Assembly (NCBI GenBank): GCA_023412805.1
Contig: JAEZRM010000095.1
Span: 1 to 64,000 of the forward strand
DNA from: Pseudomonadota bacterium
Lineage (GTDB): Bacteria > Pseudomonadota > Alphaproteobacteria > Rhizobiales > Hyphomicrobiaceae
Reading direction: 5' to 3'
Length of the DNA: 64,000 nt
In this document: positions 44,409 through 53,762 of the stretch, in pieces
How the letters are laid out: each line of letters begins with the position of its first letter
Position numbering within the stretch: the first letter of the stretch is position 1
Position numbers and translations under genes: made by a program
Notes under the pieces: generated by a model
What the model saw: only the letters and a program-made list of their open reading frames with translations
Database searches by the model: none
What the model was told of the DNA's origin: nothing

Positions 44409-45284
44409 CTAATGCGCGCTGGACCAGATGCGCTTCTTGGCGAAGTACAGCAGCACGGCCGTGATCAGCAGATAGAGCAGCACGAGCAGGCCCATGCTTT
44501 TGCGCTCGTCGTGCTTGGGATCACCCGCCCAGTGCAGGAATGCCGTCACGTCACGCGCCATCTGATCGACGGTGGCGGGCGTGCCGTCCTGATACTTGAT
44601 GTTGCCTTCGATCAGTGGCGGCGGCATCGCGATCTGGTGGCCAGGGAAGGCCTTGTTGTATTGCATGCCGTCGGCGAGCTTGAAGTCCGCCGGTGCAGCG
44701 GCATAGCCAGTCAGCAGCGCGTAGAGGTAGTCCGCGCCCGCTTCCTGATAGCCCGACGCCATGTCCTTCACGATGTGGAAGGGATGGGCGAAGAGCGAGC
44801 CGTGGTACTCGATGCCGCGCGCCTTCGTGATCAGCGTCAGATCCGGCGGATAGGCACCGTTGTGAGTCGCGCGCGCTTCCTGCTCGTTCGCGTAAGGCGC
44901 GGGAATGCGGTCGGAGAGACGGCCCGGACGCTTGAACATCTTGCCGTCGTCATTCGGGCCATCGTTGACCTGATAGGTCGCGGCGAGACCTTTAACGGCT
45001 TCCTCATTGAAGACGGGGCCGCCCGTCTGCGCGAGATTTCGGAAGGCGAGGCGCGAGACGCCATGGCACTGCGCGCAGGCATCCTTGTAGACCTGGAAGC
45101 CACGCTGCAGCTGGTTCTGGTCGAAGCGACCGAACAAGCCCGCGAAGCTCCACTTCTGGCGGTCGATATGGACGGCCTCACCTGCGGCGTGGGCGAGGAG
45201 AGGCAGGGTCGCGATCGAAAGAGCGACCAGAATGACCCGCTTCATCCGGGAGGCCCGCTTGATCCGGGAGGTACGTGTTGTCAT
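44409..45284 (-). CDS. petC: Cytochrome bc1 complex cytochrome c1 subunit
   Basis: Membrane-anchored c-type cytochrome of 291 residues. A basic N-terminus and signal peptide precede mature sequence AGEAVHIDRQKWSFAGLFGRFDQNQLQRGFQVYKDACAQCHGVSRL; heme motif CAQCH is near residue 70. The axial methionine lies in IAMPPPLIEGNIKY near 215, and the C-terminal anchor is MGLLVLLYLLITAVLLYF. The ATG at 45284 has GGGGAG 8 bases upstream, so I prefer it to the ATG 13 codons later. It needs the Ccm system encoded at 13-17 kb. Last gene of petA-petB-petC, 17 bases after petB. Confidence 0.96.
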   Translation of the reverse strand: MTTRTSRIKRASRMKRVILVALSIATLPLLAHAAGEAVHIDRQKWSFAGLFGRFDQNQLQRGFQVYKDACAQCHGVSRLAFRNLAQTGGPVFNEEAVKGLAATYQVNDGPNDDGKMFKRPGRLSDRIPAPYANEQEARATHNGAYPPDLTLITKARGIEYHGSLFAHPFHIVKDMASGYQEAGADYLYALLTGYAAAPADFKLADGMQYNKAFPGHQIAMPPPLIEGNIKYQDGTPATVDQMARDVTAFLHWAGDPKHDERKSMGLLVLLYLLITAVLLYFAKKRIWSSAH

Positions 45285-45301
45285 CGGCTGGCTCCCCGTC
45301 T

Positions 45302-46579
45302 TTAGCGCTTTTCGGGAGCCGACGTGGCCCCAGCCGGTTTTCCGCTGCCACCGAGTACCGACTCGGTGATCGAGCGCGGCATGGCGGATGGCGTCTCCAT
45401 CACTCCGACGATCGGCATGATCAGGAGGAAGAAGGCGAAGTAGTAGAGCGTGAAGAAGCGCGCCCAGGCGACATACACACCCTCGGCCGGCTTGCCGCCC
45501 AGATAGCCGAGCGCCAGCACCGAGAAGAAGAAGAACCAGAGGAACCACTTGAAGATCGGGCGATAGCGCGCCGAGCGCACGCGGCTCGTGTCCAGCCAGG
45601 GAATGAAGACCAGGATCACGATCGCCGCGAACATGGCGATGACACCGCCGAGCTTCGAGGGGATCGCGCGCAGGATCGCGTAGAACGGCAGGAAGTACCA
45701 CTCAGGCACGATGTGCGGCGGCGTCACGAGAGGGTTCGCCGGAATGTAGTTGTCCGCGTGACCGAGATAGTCGGGCGCGAAGAACACGAACCAGGCGAAG
45801 AGCAGCGCGAATACGCCGATACCGAAGAGATCCTTCATCGTCGCGTACGGCGTGAAGGGCACTGTGTCGGACTTGGTCTTGATGTCGAGGCCGGTCGGGT
45901 TGTTCTGGCCGACGACGTGCAGCGCCCAGATGTGCAGGATCACAACGCCGACAATCACGAACGGCAGCAGATAGTGCAGGCTGAAGAAGCGATTGAGCGT
46001 GACCGAGGAAACCGAGAAGCCACCCCACAGCCAAGTCACGATCTTGGTGCCGAGGCCCGGAATGACGGCATCGAGTGACGAGAAAAGGTTCGTGATGACG
46101 GTGACGCCCCAGAAGCTCATCTGCCCCCACGGCAGCGTATAGCCGAGGAAGCCCGTCGCCATCATGAGCAGGAAGAGCAGAACGCCGAGGATCCACAGCA
46201 CCTCGCGCGGCGCCTTGTACGAACCGTAATAGAGGCCGCGCGCCATGTGGATGTAGACCGCGAAGAAGAACATCGAGGCGCCGACCGCGTGCACGCTGCG
46301 GATCAGCCAGCCGTAGTTCACGTCGCGACGGATGCGCTCGACCGAGTCGAAGGCCATCAGGTCGCTCGGGATGTAGTGCATCGCGAGCACGACACCGGTC
46401 ACGATCTGGACGGCGAGGCAGAACGTAAGAATGCCGCCGAAGGTCCAGAGATAGTTCAGATTGCGCGGCGTCGGGTACGACACGGCCGTGTCATGCGCGA
46501 GACGCACGATCGGGAGACGCTCGTCGAGCCACTGCTCGGCGCGGGACCCGGGCTTATATGAGGATTCATGCTGAGACAT
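45302..46579 (-). CDS. petB: Cytochrome bc1 complex cytochrome b subunit
   Basis: Integral diheme protein of 425 residues, full length for bacterial cytochrome b. Paired heme histidines lie in helices B and D (SVHAVGASMFFFAVYIHMARGLYYG near 85-110; FFSLHYLLPFVIVGVVILHIWALH near 190-215). The quinol-site motif PEWY is in IVPEWYFLPFYA near 285. Several hydrophobic helices follow. Upstream petA ends 16 bases before. Catalyses quinol oxidation and quinone reduction of the Q cycle together with the Rieske and c1 subunits. Confidence 0.97.
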   Translation of the reverse strand: MSQHESSYKPGSRAEQWLDERLPIVRLAHDTAVSYPTPRNLNYLWTFGGILTFCLAVQIVTGVVLAMHYIPSDLMAFDSVERIRRDVNYGWLIRSVHAVGASMFFFAVYIHMARGLYYGSYKAPREVLWILGVLLFLLMMATGFLGYTLPWGQMSFWGVTVITNLFSSLDAVIPGLGTKIVTWLWGGFSVSSVTLNRFFSLHYLLPFVIVGVVILHIWALHVVGQNNPTGLDIKTKSDTVPFTPYATMKDLFGIGVFALLFAWFVFFAPDYLGHADNYIPANPLVTPPHIVPEWYFLPFYAILRAIPSKLGGVIAMFAAIVILVFIPWLDTSRVRSARYRPIFKWFLWFFFFSVLALGYLGGKPAEGVYVAWARFFTLYYFAFFLLIMPIVGVMETPSAMPRSITESVLGGSGKPAGATSAPEKR

Positions 46580-46595
46580 GGGGAATGCGAAGCCT

Positions 46596-47168
46596 TCAGC
46601 CGATTCTGATCAGGGTGTCGGACGCGAACTCGTACACGGGCACATCCAGGTTTCGCGGCGCGGGCCCGAGCCGGATACGGCCGGACGTATCGTAGTGTGA
46701 GCCATGGCATGGGCAGAACCAGCCGTTGTAGTCGCCCTTGACGTCCGAGATGCCCTGACCCTTCGGAATGCAGCCGAGATGGGTGCAGATGCCGACCATC
46801 ACGAGCCACTGCTCCTTGCCGGCCTTCGTGCGGTTGGCATCGGACGCGGGCGCGCTCTCGGGAAGCGCCTCGTTGCGGGCGCTGCGATCGGGGAGCGCGT
46901 TCAGGTCGACGCCCTTGGCGGTGTCGATCTCGGTCTTCGTGCGATGGCGGATGAAGACGGGTTTGCCCCGCCACATCACGGTGATCGCCTGACCTTCCTT
47001 GACCGGCGCGACATCGACCTCGGTCGTTGCCATTGCCTGGGTCGATGCATCGGGGTTCATCTGCTGGATGAGCGGCCAGAGTGTCGCCGCGCCGCCGACG
47101 GCTGCGAACGCACTCGCCGCAACCACCAGAAAGTCGCGCCGTGTCGCATCTTCCGTATGGGCCGCCAA
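46596..47168 (-). CDS. petA: Cytochrome bc1 complex Rieske iron-sulfur subunit
   Basis: Protein of 190 residues. Twin-arginine signal/anchor (ATRRDFLVVAASAFAAVGGAATLWPLI) targets it to the Tat path and leaves a membrane anchor. The 2Fe-2S site is seen as CTHLGCIPKG (near 130) and FCPCHGSHYD (near 150), with the two extra cysteines forming the Rieske disulfide. The start is TTG: AGGAGG lies 5 bases upstream and the next Met is far inside. First gene of the pet operon. Confidence 0.94.
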   Translation of the reverse strand: MAAHTEDATRRDFLVVAASAFAAVGGAATLWPLIQQMNPDASTQAMATTEVDVAPVKEGQAITVMWRGKPVFIRHRTKTEIDTAKGVDLNALPDRSARNEALPESAPASDANRTKAGKEQWLVMVGICTHLGCIPKGQGISDVKGDYNGWFCPCHGSHYDTSGRIRLGPAPRNLDVPVYEFASDTLIRIG

Positions 47169-47531
47169 ATCAGCCTCCTCTTTCCTGCCCCCAGAGCATG
47201 GGCCCGTGCATGGCCTGCCCTGTCTTCGATGACCGGAGTGCCCCTCCGGCCGCCACGTCCGTCATCGGCGTCACTACAGGGGATCGGCATGACGCGAACT
47301 GCGCCATCAAACAGCCATACCCCTGCTGCGGTGTCCCCGTAACATGACGTGAGCCCGCTCCTCCCCGGAACGGGCGATTTGACGCGCGTACTTTTTGCAT
47401 CCTTTCTAAGCACGCACAAGCGCATAGGCCGACATGGGCGAGGGGCAATTTGGCGCATGGCTGCGCTCGATCAAGGCACCCCGCGCGCCTTTGCACATTG
47501 CACGCCGAAAAGGAGCGGGATCACCCACCCG
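47169..47531. other. Divergent intergenic region petA / trmL
   Basis: 363 bases without a convincing gene. It carries the promoters of petA (minus) and trmL (plus). A TTGACG box at 47379-47384 followed 18 to 19 bases later by TTTCTAA is a possible trmL promoter. An in-frame extension of trmL through this region is not supported. No RNA gene seen. Confidence 0.45.
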
Positions 47532-47990
47532 ATGCGCCTTGCGCTCTATCAGCCTGACATTCCTCAGAATGCGGGCACGATCCTGCGGCTCGCCGCCTGT
47601 CTGGGCGTCGCTGTCGACGTGATCGGGCCGGCTGGATTCGACATGAGCGACCGCAATCTGCGCCGCGCAGGGCTCGACTATCTCAATCATGTGGAGATCG
47701 CCCGGCATCGCTCGTTCGAGGCGTATCAGGCTCAGCGAAACGGTCGCCTCGTCCTGCTCACATCGGCCGGCGACACCGCATACACCGACTTCGGATTCGC
47801 ACGCGACGACACGCTGCTGCTCGGCCGCGAAAGCGCCGGCGTACCGGAGAGCGTCCACGCCATCGCGGATGCGCGTCTGCGCATTCCCATGCGATCGGGC
47901 TTGCGCTCGCTCAATATCGCGGTGGCGGCGGGAATAGTGCTCGGCGAGGCACTGCGCCAGACGGGCGCCGGCAGCTTTGTCAGAGACTAA
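47532..47990 (+). CDS. trmL: tRNA (cytidine/uridine-34 2'-O)-methyltransferase TrmL
   Basis: SPOUT-family RNA methyltransferase of 152 residues that methylates the wobble ribose of tRNA-Leu. Start MRLALYQPDIPQNAGTILRLAAC, the family N-terminus; substrate and SAM knot motifs LLLGRESAGVPE (near 99) and IPMRSGLRSLNIAVAAGIVLGEALRQ (near 119-144) are visible. Length is normal. Its stop overlaps the stop of the convergent PhyH-type gene by four bases. A tRNA-Leu gene, a substrate class of this enzyme, lies about 8 kb away in the window. Confidence 0.95.
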   Translation: MRLALYQPDIPQNAGTILRLAACLGVAVDVIGPAGFDMSDRNLRRAGLDYLNHVEIARHRSFEAYQAQRNGRLVLLTSAGDTAYTDFGFARDDTLLLGRESAGVPESVHAIADARLRIPMRSGLRSLNIAVAAGIVLGEALRQTGAGSFVRD

Positions 47991-48784
47991 GCGCGCGGCC
48001 AGACCTGCGGGAACTCGGGCCCGTCGAAAGGCGCGCCGTGCTCGAACTCGAGATCGGGGAACGGCGGCGACGTGCGGCCATTGCGCTTGACGAACGTCGC
48101 TCCGTCGCCGACCCAACGGAAGGAGATGGCGCGGCGGCGGTTCGCGGTCGTATTGGCCGGCGCGCCGTGCAGCGTGCGAAAATCGAAAGCGACGACATCG
48201 CCGGGCTGCATGGCCCAGGAGCGTATCTCGAACTCGCTCTTGCGCGTCGCCATGTCAGGCACGCGCTCACTCTCGTCGCCGGCATAGAGGCTGGTGCCGT
48301 CGAAGCGCTCCGGGCGAAAATCCTTACCCCATTTGTGCGAGCCCGCGACGTACTCGAGCGCGATCTCGGCCGGCACGGGATCGAGCGGCACCCAGAAGCT
48401 CACCGACTTCTGGCCCTCGACGAGGTAGTAGGGCTGGTCCTGGTGCCAAGGCGTCGGCATGGAGTTGCCGGGCTCCTTGACCAGCACATGATCGTGGAAA
48501 AACCGCGCAGTGTTCGAGCGCATGAGCCTTGCCGCGGCTTCAGCCATGTCCGAACCAAGCACCGCGTCCCGGTAGCCCGGGATGCGCTGCCAGTTGCAGA
48601 AGTCCTGGAAGAACGGCGCGGTGCCGTCAGCAGGGCGGTAGGTGCGCTCGAAGCGGCTCGGTGCCGCCATGTTCTCGGCGACGGCACCGGCAAGCTCGCC
48701 AACGCGGTCGGCCAGCAGCCCCGGCAGCAGCACGGCGCCGTCCCGATTGAACGCTTCGACCTGCTCGTCGCTGATCCTGACCAC
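47987..48784 (-). CDS. Phytanoyl-CoA dioxygenase family protein (PhyH)
   Basis: Fe(II)/2-oxoglutarate-dependent oxygenase-like protein of 265 residues. The metal triad is visible: His and Asp in TPWHQDQPYYL (near 115) and a distal His in FDFRTLHGAPANTT (near 210), with an Arg in RRRAISFRWVG for 2-oxoglutarate. The N-terminus (FNRDGAVLLPGLL) is family-typical. The start is a GTG at 48784, with AGGAGG just upstream; no ATG lies near this point. Substrate unknown. It lies convergent with trmL and downstream of the HU gene. Confidence 0.88.
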   Translation of the reverse strand: MVRISDEQVEAFNRDGAVLLPGLLADRVGELAGAVAENMAAPSRFERTYRPADGTAPFFQDFCNWQRIPGYRDAVLGSDMAEAAARLMRSNTARFFHDHVLVKEPGNSMPTPWHQDQPYYLVEGQKSVSFWVPLDPVPAEIALEYVAGSHKWGKDFRPERFDGTSLYAGDESERVPDMATRKSEFEIRSWAMQPGDVVAFDFRTLHGAPANTTANRRRAISFRWVGDGATFVKRNGRTSPPFPDLEFEHGAPFDGPEFPQVWPRA

Positions 48785-48851
48785 GCTTCCTCCTCCCTGC
48801 CTCGCTGGCGCCGACCATGATCCTGCAGATCGGCGACAGAACCGGCAAGAG

Positions 48852-49124
48852 CTAGTTGAGCGCGTCCTTGAGGCCCTTGGCGGCCTGGAATTTGGGGACG
48901 ACCGAGGCCTTGATATCGATCTCGGCGCCGGTCTGCGGATTGCGCGCCTTGCGCGCCGCGCGCTTGCCGACCTTGAACGCGCCGAAGCCCGGCAGACGCA
49001 CTTCATCGCCCTTCTGCAGGGTGGCCTGGATATGCTTCAACACCGCGTCGACGACATCACCGGCCTTCTCCTTCGTCAGCTCGGTCTCGGCCGCCACCGC
49101 GTCAATCAGATCCTTCTTGCTCAT
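48852..49124 (-). CDS. DNA-binding protein HU
   Basis: Histone-like protein of 90 residues that bends DNA as a dimer. N-terminal helices MSKKDLIDAVAAETELTKEKAGDVVDAVLKHIQATLQKGDEVRLPGFGAFKVGKRAARKARNPQTG are spread along the usual HU pattern, with the DNA-binding arm carrying RNPQTG near residue 62. Strong ribosome binding site AAGGAGG 6 bases before the ATG. It follows lon in the same direction, the order known from rhizobia, where it is called hupB. The nuo operon that often follows is not here; PhyH comes next instead. Confidence 0.96.
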   Translation of the reverse strand: MSKKDLIDAVAAETELTKEKAGDVVDAVLKHIQATLQKGDEVRLPGFGAFKVGKRAARKARNPQTGAEIDIKASVVPKFQAAKGLKDALN

Positions 49125-49215
49125 TGCAGTCCTCCTTGCGACGCGCCTACAGCGCGGTCCGGGCGAACAAGCCCCAAAAAGCGAAAAGCCGCGACCATCG
49201 CCGCGACACCCGCGC

Positions 49216-49244
49216 TAACAAGCCCCGTGAAAGGGCCGCGTCAA
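49216..49244 (-). promoter_or_regulatory. Candidate promoter of the HU gene
   Basis: On the minus strand TTGACG (-35, 49239-49244) and TTGTTA (-10, 49216-49221) are separated by 17 bases, about 90 bases before the HU start codon. The -35 matches the consensus well; the -10 is weak. The gap 49125-49435 holds this promoter region and the lon terminator, and nothing else convincing. Confidence 0.5.
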
Positions 49245-49369
49245 GCCTAAAATGTACGGTAGAAGGGTCGATTTAGTTGCGTGTAAACGCGATAAATCGC
49301 GCCGAACTTGCACAGTAAGTAAACAGATTGTTTGATCACGCATCCGTTATTCGAGTTGCTCCTGCCGCA

Positions 49370-49404
49370 AAATGAAAGACGCCCGCCAAATTGTGGCGGG
49401 CGTC
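49370..49404 (-). terminator. Rho-independent terminator of lon
   Basis: GACGCCCGCCA, loop CAATT, TGGCGGGCGTC: a perfect 11-bp stem at 49378-49404 followed on the minus strand by TTTCATTTT. It lies 32 bases after the lon stop codon. Confidence 0.85.
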
Positions 49405-49435
49405 CCATTTTGAGTTCAGAGTTGCAGATGCGCGT

Positions 49436-51850
49436 TCAGTGCGCGGTCGGCCGCGTGTCGCCGCCGCCCTCGGCCACTGGCCCACCGCCGTCGGTCTCCC
49501 AGGCGATCGGCTCCGGCTGCGTGACAAGCGCGTGCTTCAGCACGTCGTCCATCCGCGCGACCGGCGCGATCTCAAGCGCGTTCTTCACGTTGTCGGGGAT
49601 CTCGGCAAGATCCTTCACGTTCTCCTCCGGGATCAGCACCTTCTTGATGCCGGCCCGAAGCGCCGCGAGGAGCTTCTCCTTCAATCCACCGATTGGCAGA
49701 ACGCGCCCACGGAGCGTGATCTCGCCGGTCATGGCGACATCCTTGCGCACCGGGATCGAGGTGAGCACGGAGATGATCGCCGTGACCATCGCGACACCCG
49801 CCGAAGGGCCATCCTTCGGCGTCGCACCCTCGGGAACATGGACGTGAATGTCCTTGGTCTCGAAGCGAGATGCTGGAATGCCGAAGTCCACCGAGCGCGA
49901 GCGCACGTAGGCGTTGGCCGCCTGGATGGACTCCTTCATCACGTCGCGCAGGTTGCCCGTGACGCTCATCTTGCCCTTGCCGGGCATCATGACGCCTTCG
50001 ATCGTCAGGATCTCGCCGCCGACTTCCGTCCAGGCAAGACCGGTGACGACACCGACCTGGTCGGTGAGCTCCGCCTCGCCATAACGGTACTTCGGCACGC
50101 CGAGATAATCCTCGACGTTCTCGGCCGTGACCTCGACCGCCTTCTTGTCGCTCGCGAGGATCTCCTTGACCGCCTTGCGGGCGAGCTTGGACACCTCACG
50201 CTCAAGCGAGCGCACGCCCGCTTCGCGCGTGTAGCGACGGATCAGCGTCTGCAGGGCCTCATCGCTGACGCTCCACTCGCCGGCCTCCAGACCATGTGCG
50301 GTCTGTGCTTCCGGAATGAGATGGCGCTTCGCGATCTCGACCTTCTCCTCCTCGGTGTAACCGGCGAGGCGAATGATCTCCATGCGGTCCAGCAGAGCCG
50401 GCGGAATGTTCAGCGTGTTCGCCGTCGTCACGAACATGACGCTCGAAAGATCGTAGTCGACCTCGAGGTAATGGTCGTTGAACGTGTGGTTCTGCTCGGG
50501 ATCGAGAACCTCGAGCAAAGCCGACGCCGGATCACCGCGGAAATCCGAGCCCATCTTGTCGATCTCGTCGAGCAGGAAGAGCGGGTTCGTCCGCTTAGCC
50601 TTCTTCATCGACTGGATGATCTTGCCGGGCATGGAGCCGATGTACGTGCGCCGGTGACCGCGGATTTCCGCTTCGTCACGCACGCCGCCGAGGCTCATGC
50701 GCACGAACTCACGTCCGGTCGCATTCGCGATCGACTTGCCGAGCGAGGTCTTGCCGACGCCCGGAGGACCGACGAGGCAGAGGATCGGCCCCTTGAGCTT
50801 GTTCGTGCGTGCCTGCACCGCGAGATACTCAAGGATGCGCTCCTTGACCTTCTCGAGACCGAAGTGCTCCTTGTCGAGCACGGTCTGCGCCTCGGCGAGG
50901 TCCTTCTTGACCTTGCCGCGCACGCCCCAGGGGATCGACAGCAGCCAGTCGAGGTAGTTGCGAACAACCGTCGCCTCGGCCGACATCGGGCTCATCTGCT
51001 TGAGCTTCTTCAGCTCAGCCAGAGCCTTGTCCTTGGCCTCCTTCGACAGCTTCGTATTCTCGATCTTCTCCTCGAACTCGGCGATGTCGTCGCGCTCGTC
51101 GGTGTCGCCGAGCTCCTTCTGGATCGCCTTCATCTGCTCGTTGAGATAGTACTCGCGCTGCGTCTTCTCCATCTGGCGCTTGACGCGCGAGCGGATCTTC
51201 TTCTCGACCTGCAGCACGGAGATCTCGCTCTCCATGAGCGTGTAGACGCGCTCCAGCCGCTCGGAGACCTTGCTGATCTCGAGAACGTCCTGTTTGTCGG
51301 AGATCTTGACCGCGAGGTGCGAGGCGATCGTATCCGCGAGCTTCGAGTAGTCCTCGATCAGGCTGATGGTGCCGAGCACCTCGGGGCTGATCTTCTTGTT
51401 GAGCTTCACATAGCTCTCGAACTGCGACATGGCCGAGCGCGAGAGGGCCTCGAGCTCATCCTTGTTGCCGGAGGTCTCCGAGAGGCGCTCGATCTCGGCC
51501 TCGAAGTGGCTCGCGTTCTCGGTGTACTTGACGATCTTGGCGCGCGCGCTGCCCTCGACGAGCACCTTCACTGTGCCGTCGGGAAGCTTCAGAAGCTGAA
51601 GCACGGACGCAAGCGTGCCGATCTTGTAGATCGCGCCGGGCGTGGGATCATCGTCGGCAGCATTCTTCTGCGCGACGAGCAGGATCTGCTTGTCGGTGCG
51701 CATGACTTCTTCGAGCGCGTTGATGGAGCGCTCGCGGCCGACGAACAGCGGCACGATCATGTAGGGGAACACCACAATGTCGCGCAGCGGCAGAACAGGG
51801 AACACTTCCCTGCCAGCACCTTTTTCCCGGGTCACTTTTTCTTCGCTCAT
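49436..51850 (-). CDS. lon: ATP-dependent Lon protease
   Basis: AAA+ protease of 804 residues, full length. N-terminal LON substrate domain (FPVLPLRDIVVFPYMIVPLFVGRERS), long helical linker, Walker A GPPGVGKTSLGKS near residue 355, Walker B LFLLDEIDKMG, and the C-terminal peptidase with Ser in EGATPKDGPSAGVAM near 675 and Lys in PIGGLKEKLLAALRAG near 720. The ATG at 51850 starts the usual MSEEK N-terminus; a 63-residue in-frame extension upstream was rejected. Part of the clpP-clpX-lon-hup gene order. Confidence 0.97.
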   Translation of the reverse strand: MSEEKVTREKGAGREVFPVLPLRDIVVFPYMIVPLFVGRERSINALEEVMRTDKQILLVAQKNAADDDPTPGAIYKIGTLASVLQLLKLPDGTVKVLVEGSARAKIVKYTENASHFEAEIERLSETSGNKDELEALSRSAMSQFESYVKLNKKISPEVLGTISLIEDYSKLADTIASHLAVKISDKQDVLEISKVSERLERVYTLMESEISVLQVEKKIRSRVKRQMEKTQREYYLNEQMKAIQKELGDTDERDDIAEFEEKIENTKLSKEAKDKALAELKKLKQMSPMSAEATVVRNYLDWLLSIPWGVRGKVKKDLAEAQTVLDKEHFGLEKVKERILEYLAVQARTNKLKGPILCLVGPPGVGKTSLGKSIANATGREFVRMSLGGVRDEAEIRGHRRTYIGSMPGKIIQSMKKAKRTNPLFLLDEIDKMGSDFRGDPASALLEVLDPEQNHTFNDHYLEVDYDLSSVMFVTTANTLNIPPALLDRMEIIRLAGYTEEEKVEIAKRHLIPEAQTAHGLEAGEWSVSDEALQTLIRRYTREAGVRSLEREVSKLARKAVKEILASDKKAVEVTAENVEDYLGVPKYRYGEAELTDQVGVVTGLAWTEVGGEILTIEGVMMPGKGKMSVTGNLRDVMKESIQAANAYVRSRSVDFGIPASRFETKDIHVHVPEGATPKDGPSAGVAMVTAIISVLTSIPVRKDVAMTGEITLRGRVLPIGGLKEKLLAALRAGIKKVLIPEENVKDLAEIPDNVKNALEIAPVARMDDVLKHALVTQPEPIAWETDGGGPVAEGGGDTRPTAH

Positions 51851-52140
51851 GGTGTCACCGCCTTTTCTCTTCGCCACGGGACCCGATACCGGCATCCCGG
51901 CAATGCGTAAACGCTGCTGTTGGGCCTTTTCCGTTGGCCTACCTCGCGACGCGCAACCTCGAGCACTCTCGCCGATCACGCTTACAGGTCTTCGGCCCAG
52001 ACGGGCGACGCCCACAGCATAGTACGATCGCAAGGGCACATATGGTGAGCCCCACGATAGGGTTAAAGAGCTGTGCAGCTCAGCCGCACTCAGCTATGCG
52101 CCGATGCCACCTACCCCCTGCAGGCGGCCCCCTTTCGATC

Positions 52141-53391
52141 TCAGGCGATCGTGCCTTTTTCTTCGGCACGCTCTGCATAAATGCGGAGCGGCCGGGCACC
52201 ACCGTCGATCACCTCGGGGCCGATGACGATTTCTTCTACCCCCTTCAGATTCGGCAGCTCGAACATGGTGTCGAGCAGAATGCCCTCCATGATCGAGCGT
52301 AGGCCACGCGCGCCGGTCTTGCGCTCGATGGCCTTCTTGGAGATGGACTTCAGCGCGTCCACCGTGATCGTCAGACGCACGTCCTCCATCTCGAACAGCC
52401 TCTGGTACTGCTTCACCAGAGCATTCTTCGGCTCCGACAGAATTTGAACCAGAGCCTTCTCGTCGAGATCCTCGAGCGTCGCGAGAACCGGCAGACGGCC
52501 GATGAACTCGGGGATCAGGCCGAAGCGCAGCAGATCCTCGGGCTCGACCGCGCGCAGGACTTCGCCAGTGCGCCGCTCATCGGGCCCGACAACCGTCGCG
52601 CCGAAGCCAATCGACGTGCCACGGCCGCGACGCGCGATGATCTTCTCGAGACCCGCGAATGCGCCACCGCAAATGAAGAGGATGTTCGTCGTATCGACCT
52701 GCAGAAACTCTTGCTGGGGATGCTTGCGGCCACCCTGCGGCGGCACGGATGCGACCGTGCCTTCCATGATCTTGAGCAGCGCCTGCTGTACGCCCTCGCC
52801 CGACACGTCGCGCGTGATAGACGGGTTGTCCGACTTGCGGCTGATCTTGTCGACCTCGTCGATGTAGACGATGCCGCGCTGCGCGCGCTCGACGTTGTAG
52901 TCGGCCGCCTGCAGCAGCTTCAGAATGATGTTCTCGACGTCCTCGCCCACGTAGCCCGCTTCCGTGAGCGTCGTCGCATCCGCCATGGTGAAGGGCACGT
53001 CGAGAATACGAGCGAGGGTCTGTGCGAGCAGGGTCTTGCCCGAACCGGTCGGGCCGATCAGCAGGATGTTCGACTTGGCGAGCTCGACGTCGTTGCCCTT
53101 GGCCGCGTGATTGAGCCGCTTGTAGTGATTGTGCACGGCGACCGAGAGTACGCGCTTGGCGTGCGACTGGCCGATGACGTAGCTGTCGAGCACGGCGCAG
53201 ATCTCCTGCGGGCTCGGCACGCCGTCGCGTGACTTCACGAGGGTGTTCTTGTTCTCCTCGCGGATGATGTCCATGCAGAGTTCGACGCACTCATCGCAGA
53301 TGAATACGGTCGGCCCCGCAATCAGCTTGCGGACCTCATGCTGGCTCTTGCCGCAGAAGGAGCAGTAGAGGGTGTTCTTTTCGCTTGGCAT
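52141..53391 (-). CDS. clpX: ATP-dependent Clp protease ATP-binding subunit ClpX
   Basis: AAA+ unfoldase of 416 residues. N-terminal zinc-binding domain with two CxxC pairs (LYCSFCGKS near 10-14 and FICDECVEL near 31-36). Walker A GPTGSGKTLLAQTLA near 117, pore loop AGYVGEDVE, Walker B IVYIDEVDKIS and the ClpP-docking IGF loop SIGFGATV near 265. AGGAG lies upstream of the ATG. It feeds ClpP, encoded just upstream on the same strand, and lies before lon, as in other Alphaproteobacteria. Confidence 0.98.
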   Translation of the reverse strand: MPSEKNTLYCSFCGKSQHEVRKLIAGPTVFICDECVELCMDIIREENKNTLVKSRDGVPSPQEICAVLDSYVIGQSHAKRVLSVAVHNHYKRLNHAAKGNDVELAKSNILLIGPTGSGKTLLAQTLARILDVPFTMADATTLTEAGYVGEDVENIILKLLQAADYNVERAQRGIVYIDEVDKISRKSDNPSITRDVSGEGVQQALLKIMEGTVASVPPQGGRKHPQQEFLQVDTTNILFICGGAFAGLEKIIARRGRGTSIGFGATVVGPDERRTGEVLRAVEPEDLLRFGLIPEFIGRLPVLATLEDLDEKALVQILSEPKNALVKQYQRLFEMEDVRLTITVDALKSISKKAIERKTGARGLRSIMEGILLDTMFELPNLKGVEEIVIGPEVIDGGARPLRIYAERAEEKGTIA

Positions 53392-53762
53392 TGGCTCTCC
53401 TGCACCCGTTCCTGGTCTTGCGCGCGGCTCATCTTCGCGCGGGGCATTTCGTCAGCCTCGAGGCGCTTACCGCAGCCTTCGAGGTACCCTAGCGACGCGT
53501 CCACCAGCTTGTCGAGCTGATCATGGGCGGCCGGTCAGATCAACTATCCATTCCGTAAGACCCGCAGCTAAGGTTGAGGGCCCTGCGGGAATTGCAACAC
53601 CGATGTGACAATCCAGCCGCACTGGTGTCGCACGAGTGTTGCATCGATCCCCTGCAAGCCACGCGCCAACGGCGATCGAGATCGCGGAATGCGTCACTTT
53701 TGAGGGCTGCGGCGGTTGTAGAGCCGTCGCCCAACGACGCATAAGCCAAGCGATTCGGGACC
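53392..53762. other. Intergenic region between clpP and clpX
   Basis: 371 bases with no credible gene. A 7-bp inverted repeat (CCCGCAG at 53561-53567 and CTGCGGG at 53583-53589) lies about 175 bases after the clpP stop, without a following T-run. A short in-frame peptide stretch around 53430-53520 has no start codon or ribosome binding site. The clpX promoter must lie here but I could not place it. Confidence 0.4.

Noticed and set aside
44239..44412. Open frame on the minus strand after petC with protein-like residues (RGGYVVGPNKFSSGIKTAGD)
   Set aside because: It has no ATG or ribosome binding site, overlaps the petC end in another frame and contains the terminator hairpin. It could be a gene remnant, but I cannot support it.
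53430..53520. Small minus-strand peptide (DQLDKLVDASLGYLEGCGKRL) before clpX
   Set aside because: A stop codon lies directly upstream and there is no start codon or ribosome binding site; the likeness to a protein is probably chance.
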